Of a stretch of DNA of 64,000 bases, positions 61,819-64,000 are shown piece by piece. Every line of letters begins with the position of its first letter. Within the stretch, counting starts at the first letter, position 1. Origin of the DNA: Prunella strophiata (lineage: Eukaryota; Chordata; Aves; Passeriformes; Prunellidae); the NCBI GenBank assembly GCA_036583965.1, contig JAZBQD010000014.1, positions 45,193,490-45,257,489 of the forward strand, written 5' to 3'. A model generated the notes under the pieces. That model did no database searches, was not told the origin of the DNA, and worked only from the letters and a program-made list of their open reading frames with translations. Position numbers and translations under genes: made by a program.

Positions 61819-64000
61819 TTCCAGTCCCCTGGTCTTATTGTATGAACCTCATGCCTGTTAGTCTCCCCTAAGAGCAAATCTATTGAAAAAGAGAAAAGGG
61901 AAGGGGAGAGATGAATATCATTGAGGCTTGTAGCACTTCTCAAAGTTAGTTTCAAGAAGCTGACAGGACAGCATGAATGGGAACTGTTGGGGTGCAGGAA
62001 GGTATGGTTTTTGAGGGGAAGAGATGTAAAATCTTCCCTCTTGGTGGCAGAGTCTTAAGTTTATTTTGTCTGCTCACGAAAACCAAAAAGCTTCAAACCC
62101 ATTGAAGACAATGAAAATACTAATCAACTCATCTTCTCCACTTAGGAGTCTAGACATGATGTGTCATGAAAGCTAGGTGTTTTGCTGTCCCTCTGTATTA
62201 AATATGAAGAAGTGTCTTCAGACTATGTGTTTTCCCCCTGCCTTTAGGGAACAAATGTTCTGTGAAAAAGCTGATTGCTTCCCAACCAACACAGATTTCC
62301 AGTGCTCAGGTACAAAGCCTAGTTTTTAAAAAATGAGGTTTTTGGACATGGCTTTCCCTGTTTCTTCCTGTCTACGTCAGATTGTCTGTGTGGTGTTCAG
62401 ATGACTTCAGCATCTTCAGCATTTTCATAACATCAACTAGACTGCATAAAGAGAAAACAGATATTTCCTCAAATTTCCACACCTTACTTCAATTGTCCTA
62501 ACTTCTACCCACTCATTAACCACTGTAGGCTTTGGATAAGGCTCAGAAGACATGGTTGGAGGAAACATAAGCTTGCATTCAATGATGAAAGATAAAAATG
62601 TCTCTTACTTTTTAAAGAAAGACCTTTAAAGGTTATACATGTGCTAATATCTTCAGTAACTTTTATTTTATTAATAGTTTTAGTTTTCATTTTAATTATT
62701 TTGCTTCCCTTGGTTTTTTTTTGTTTCAGAGACGATGTAAAATTTGTCTTCACTGTGTGTATCATTTCTTTCATTTTAACAACTATGTGGCATAACAACT
62801 GCTCACATTAAGGACTCAGTCATAAACTCCAAACACTATTGCATATCAATTCATACTAAACATGAATGTTTCAAAATAGTCTAAATTATGTTGTTAAAGT
62901 TCTTAGCTGAAATATGGTCTACAAATACAAGATGCTGGGCAATACAGTAGAAGCCTGAAAATTCCCAGTGATTACAAATTGAAGCAAAGCTCTACTGTAC
63001 ACTAGATATTATGCAGCAGTAAAAACAAATATAACTGAAAAGTGTTTATGCTCTAAGAGGTATTTGATAGTAATCTACACATGGTTTCTTAACTCTGTGT
63101 TTCTGAAAATGTAAGTAACTAATTAAACACATTGGTAATTAAGACTAATAACTGGCATTAGTATGTTTTGATTTGTAAGGTGTGATTAAAAATTTAGATT
63201 CTAAGCCTCAGTTCCTGGCTAGCTCACTGACTTTGCATGAGATGCTGTTTGCTTCTGTTCCATTTATTTAACCCTAAACCACAAGAACAATGGTTAGTTC
63301 CCAGGGCATAGAGCTTGAGAGTGTAGTTTGGGGGATTAACTAATTGAAATGTGTGTGGTGTGTTACATTCCCCAAAAGTGTATAATATATAGTAATGTGA
63401 CATATTACTATTCCACTGACAGATTACATTGACTGATGGCTGGATGTACAGCCATGGTGAGCTCTTCACATGAATGTTTTCCAGAGCAATTAGGTGGCAG
63501 CAGTGGTCATAAATATATTTTTTTTATCTCCACTTGGCAAAATAGTTATGCATTTTCCTTTCACATGTAGATCTGTCATCATGATTGAGATCTTTATTAT
63601 TTTCTGAGTGGCTGACTCAGTCATTGTCTTAGTCTGACACACAGCAAAGGCAGTATAAATGTAATTACCAGGCATTGGTAGAGCAAATACTGTGGTGTTC
63701 AGCATGTAGGAGAGCACAGGCTGATTACGAAAAGGTTCAACTTTTCCTCTCAACTCAATAGTCAAGAATATTAAGTTCAAGTAAAAAAATAAAATACCAG
63801 AATTGGTGAAAAATTTGGAAGAGCCCCTGGTTTCTCTTTGCTTGGAACAGTGGTAGTTTACTAGTGTAGCATTTCATGCAGTAAATTCTGTCTATTTAGT
63901 GTTTTGTGGAAACAAGTTTTGATAGACTTGTTTCAAAGCCGCTTACTGATCTTTTGGCCAATGAATGTTATAATGCTCCAAATAAACATTTGTAATAGGA

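Larger units (their letters stand above)
50106..64000. other. Intergenic AT-rich DNA with patches of unknown identity
   Basis: No gene or transposon family was recognised over about 13.9 kb. Notable items are a 29-nt A tract at 53921-53949, a 27-nt A tract at 55144-55170, a GC-richer patch at 54380-54660 open on the minus strand for 171 codons, and a polypyrimidine tract at 61786-61818. Segments around 57240-57600, 58830-59000 and 63420-63720 look like possible conserved non-coding DNA; this is an impression only. Confidence 0.5.

Overview
The window looks like intergenic DNA, or deep intron, from a bird genome. It is AT-rich, CpG-poor and full of stop codons in all frames. Its recognisable interspersed repeats are typically avian: CR1 LINEs of several ages and solo-type LTR pieces of bird endogenous retroviruses. 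The organism call rests on those repeats, not on any gene. Repeat identities come from remembered family hallmarks; no database search was possible. I found no protein-coding exon, tRNA, rRNA, CpG island or CRISPR that I could support. The longest open frames are antisense to CR1, lie in small GC-richer patches, or look like chance.

Layout: 1-3.1 kb, unannotated AT-rich DNA. 3.1-3.96 kb, an old CR1 3' part (+). 4-13.6 kb, no recognised element. 13.59-13.62 kb, a 31-nt T tract, followed by a CR1 fragment (-) at 13.69-14.06 kb. 19.21-20.10 kb, the best-preserved CR1 (-). 23.14-26.78 kb, a direct tandem duplication of a unit of about 1.82 kb whose copies are about 99% identical, with an A-tract at the start of each copy. 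33.0-33.6 and 34.55-35.2 kb, two LTRs from different avian ERV families, both on the + strand. 35.2-41.9 kb, a long block with no recognised transposon and several patches that resemble conserved non-coding DNA. 41.9-43.54 kb, a very old CR1 (+) that still shows reverse-transcriptase-region remnants. 47.48-50.1 kb, a repeat cluster: an LTR fragment (-), a CR1 (+) containing a near-perfect 21-bp hairpin, and a related LTR fragment (+). 50.1-64 kb, mainly unannotated DNA with two long A tracts and one segment rich in homeodomain, POU and forkhead-like sites near 57.3 kb.

No genes act together here. The items most worth checking are the tandem duplication (real event or assembly artefact), the hairpin inside the CR1, and the enhancer-like segments, which need cross-species alignment to be believed. 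I did not find a convincing new biological system.
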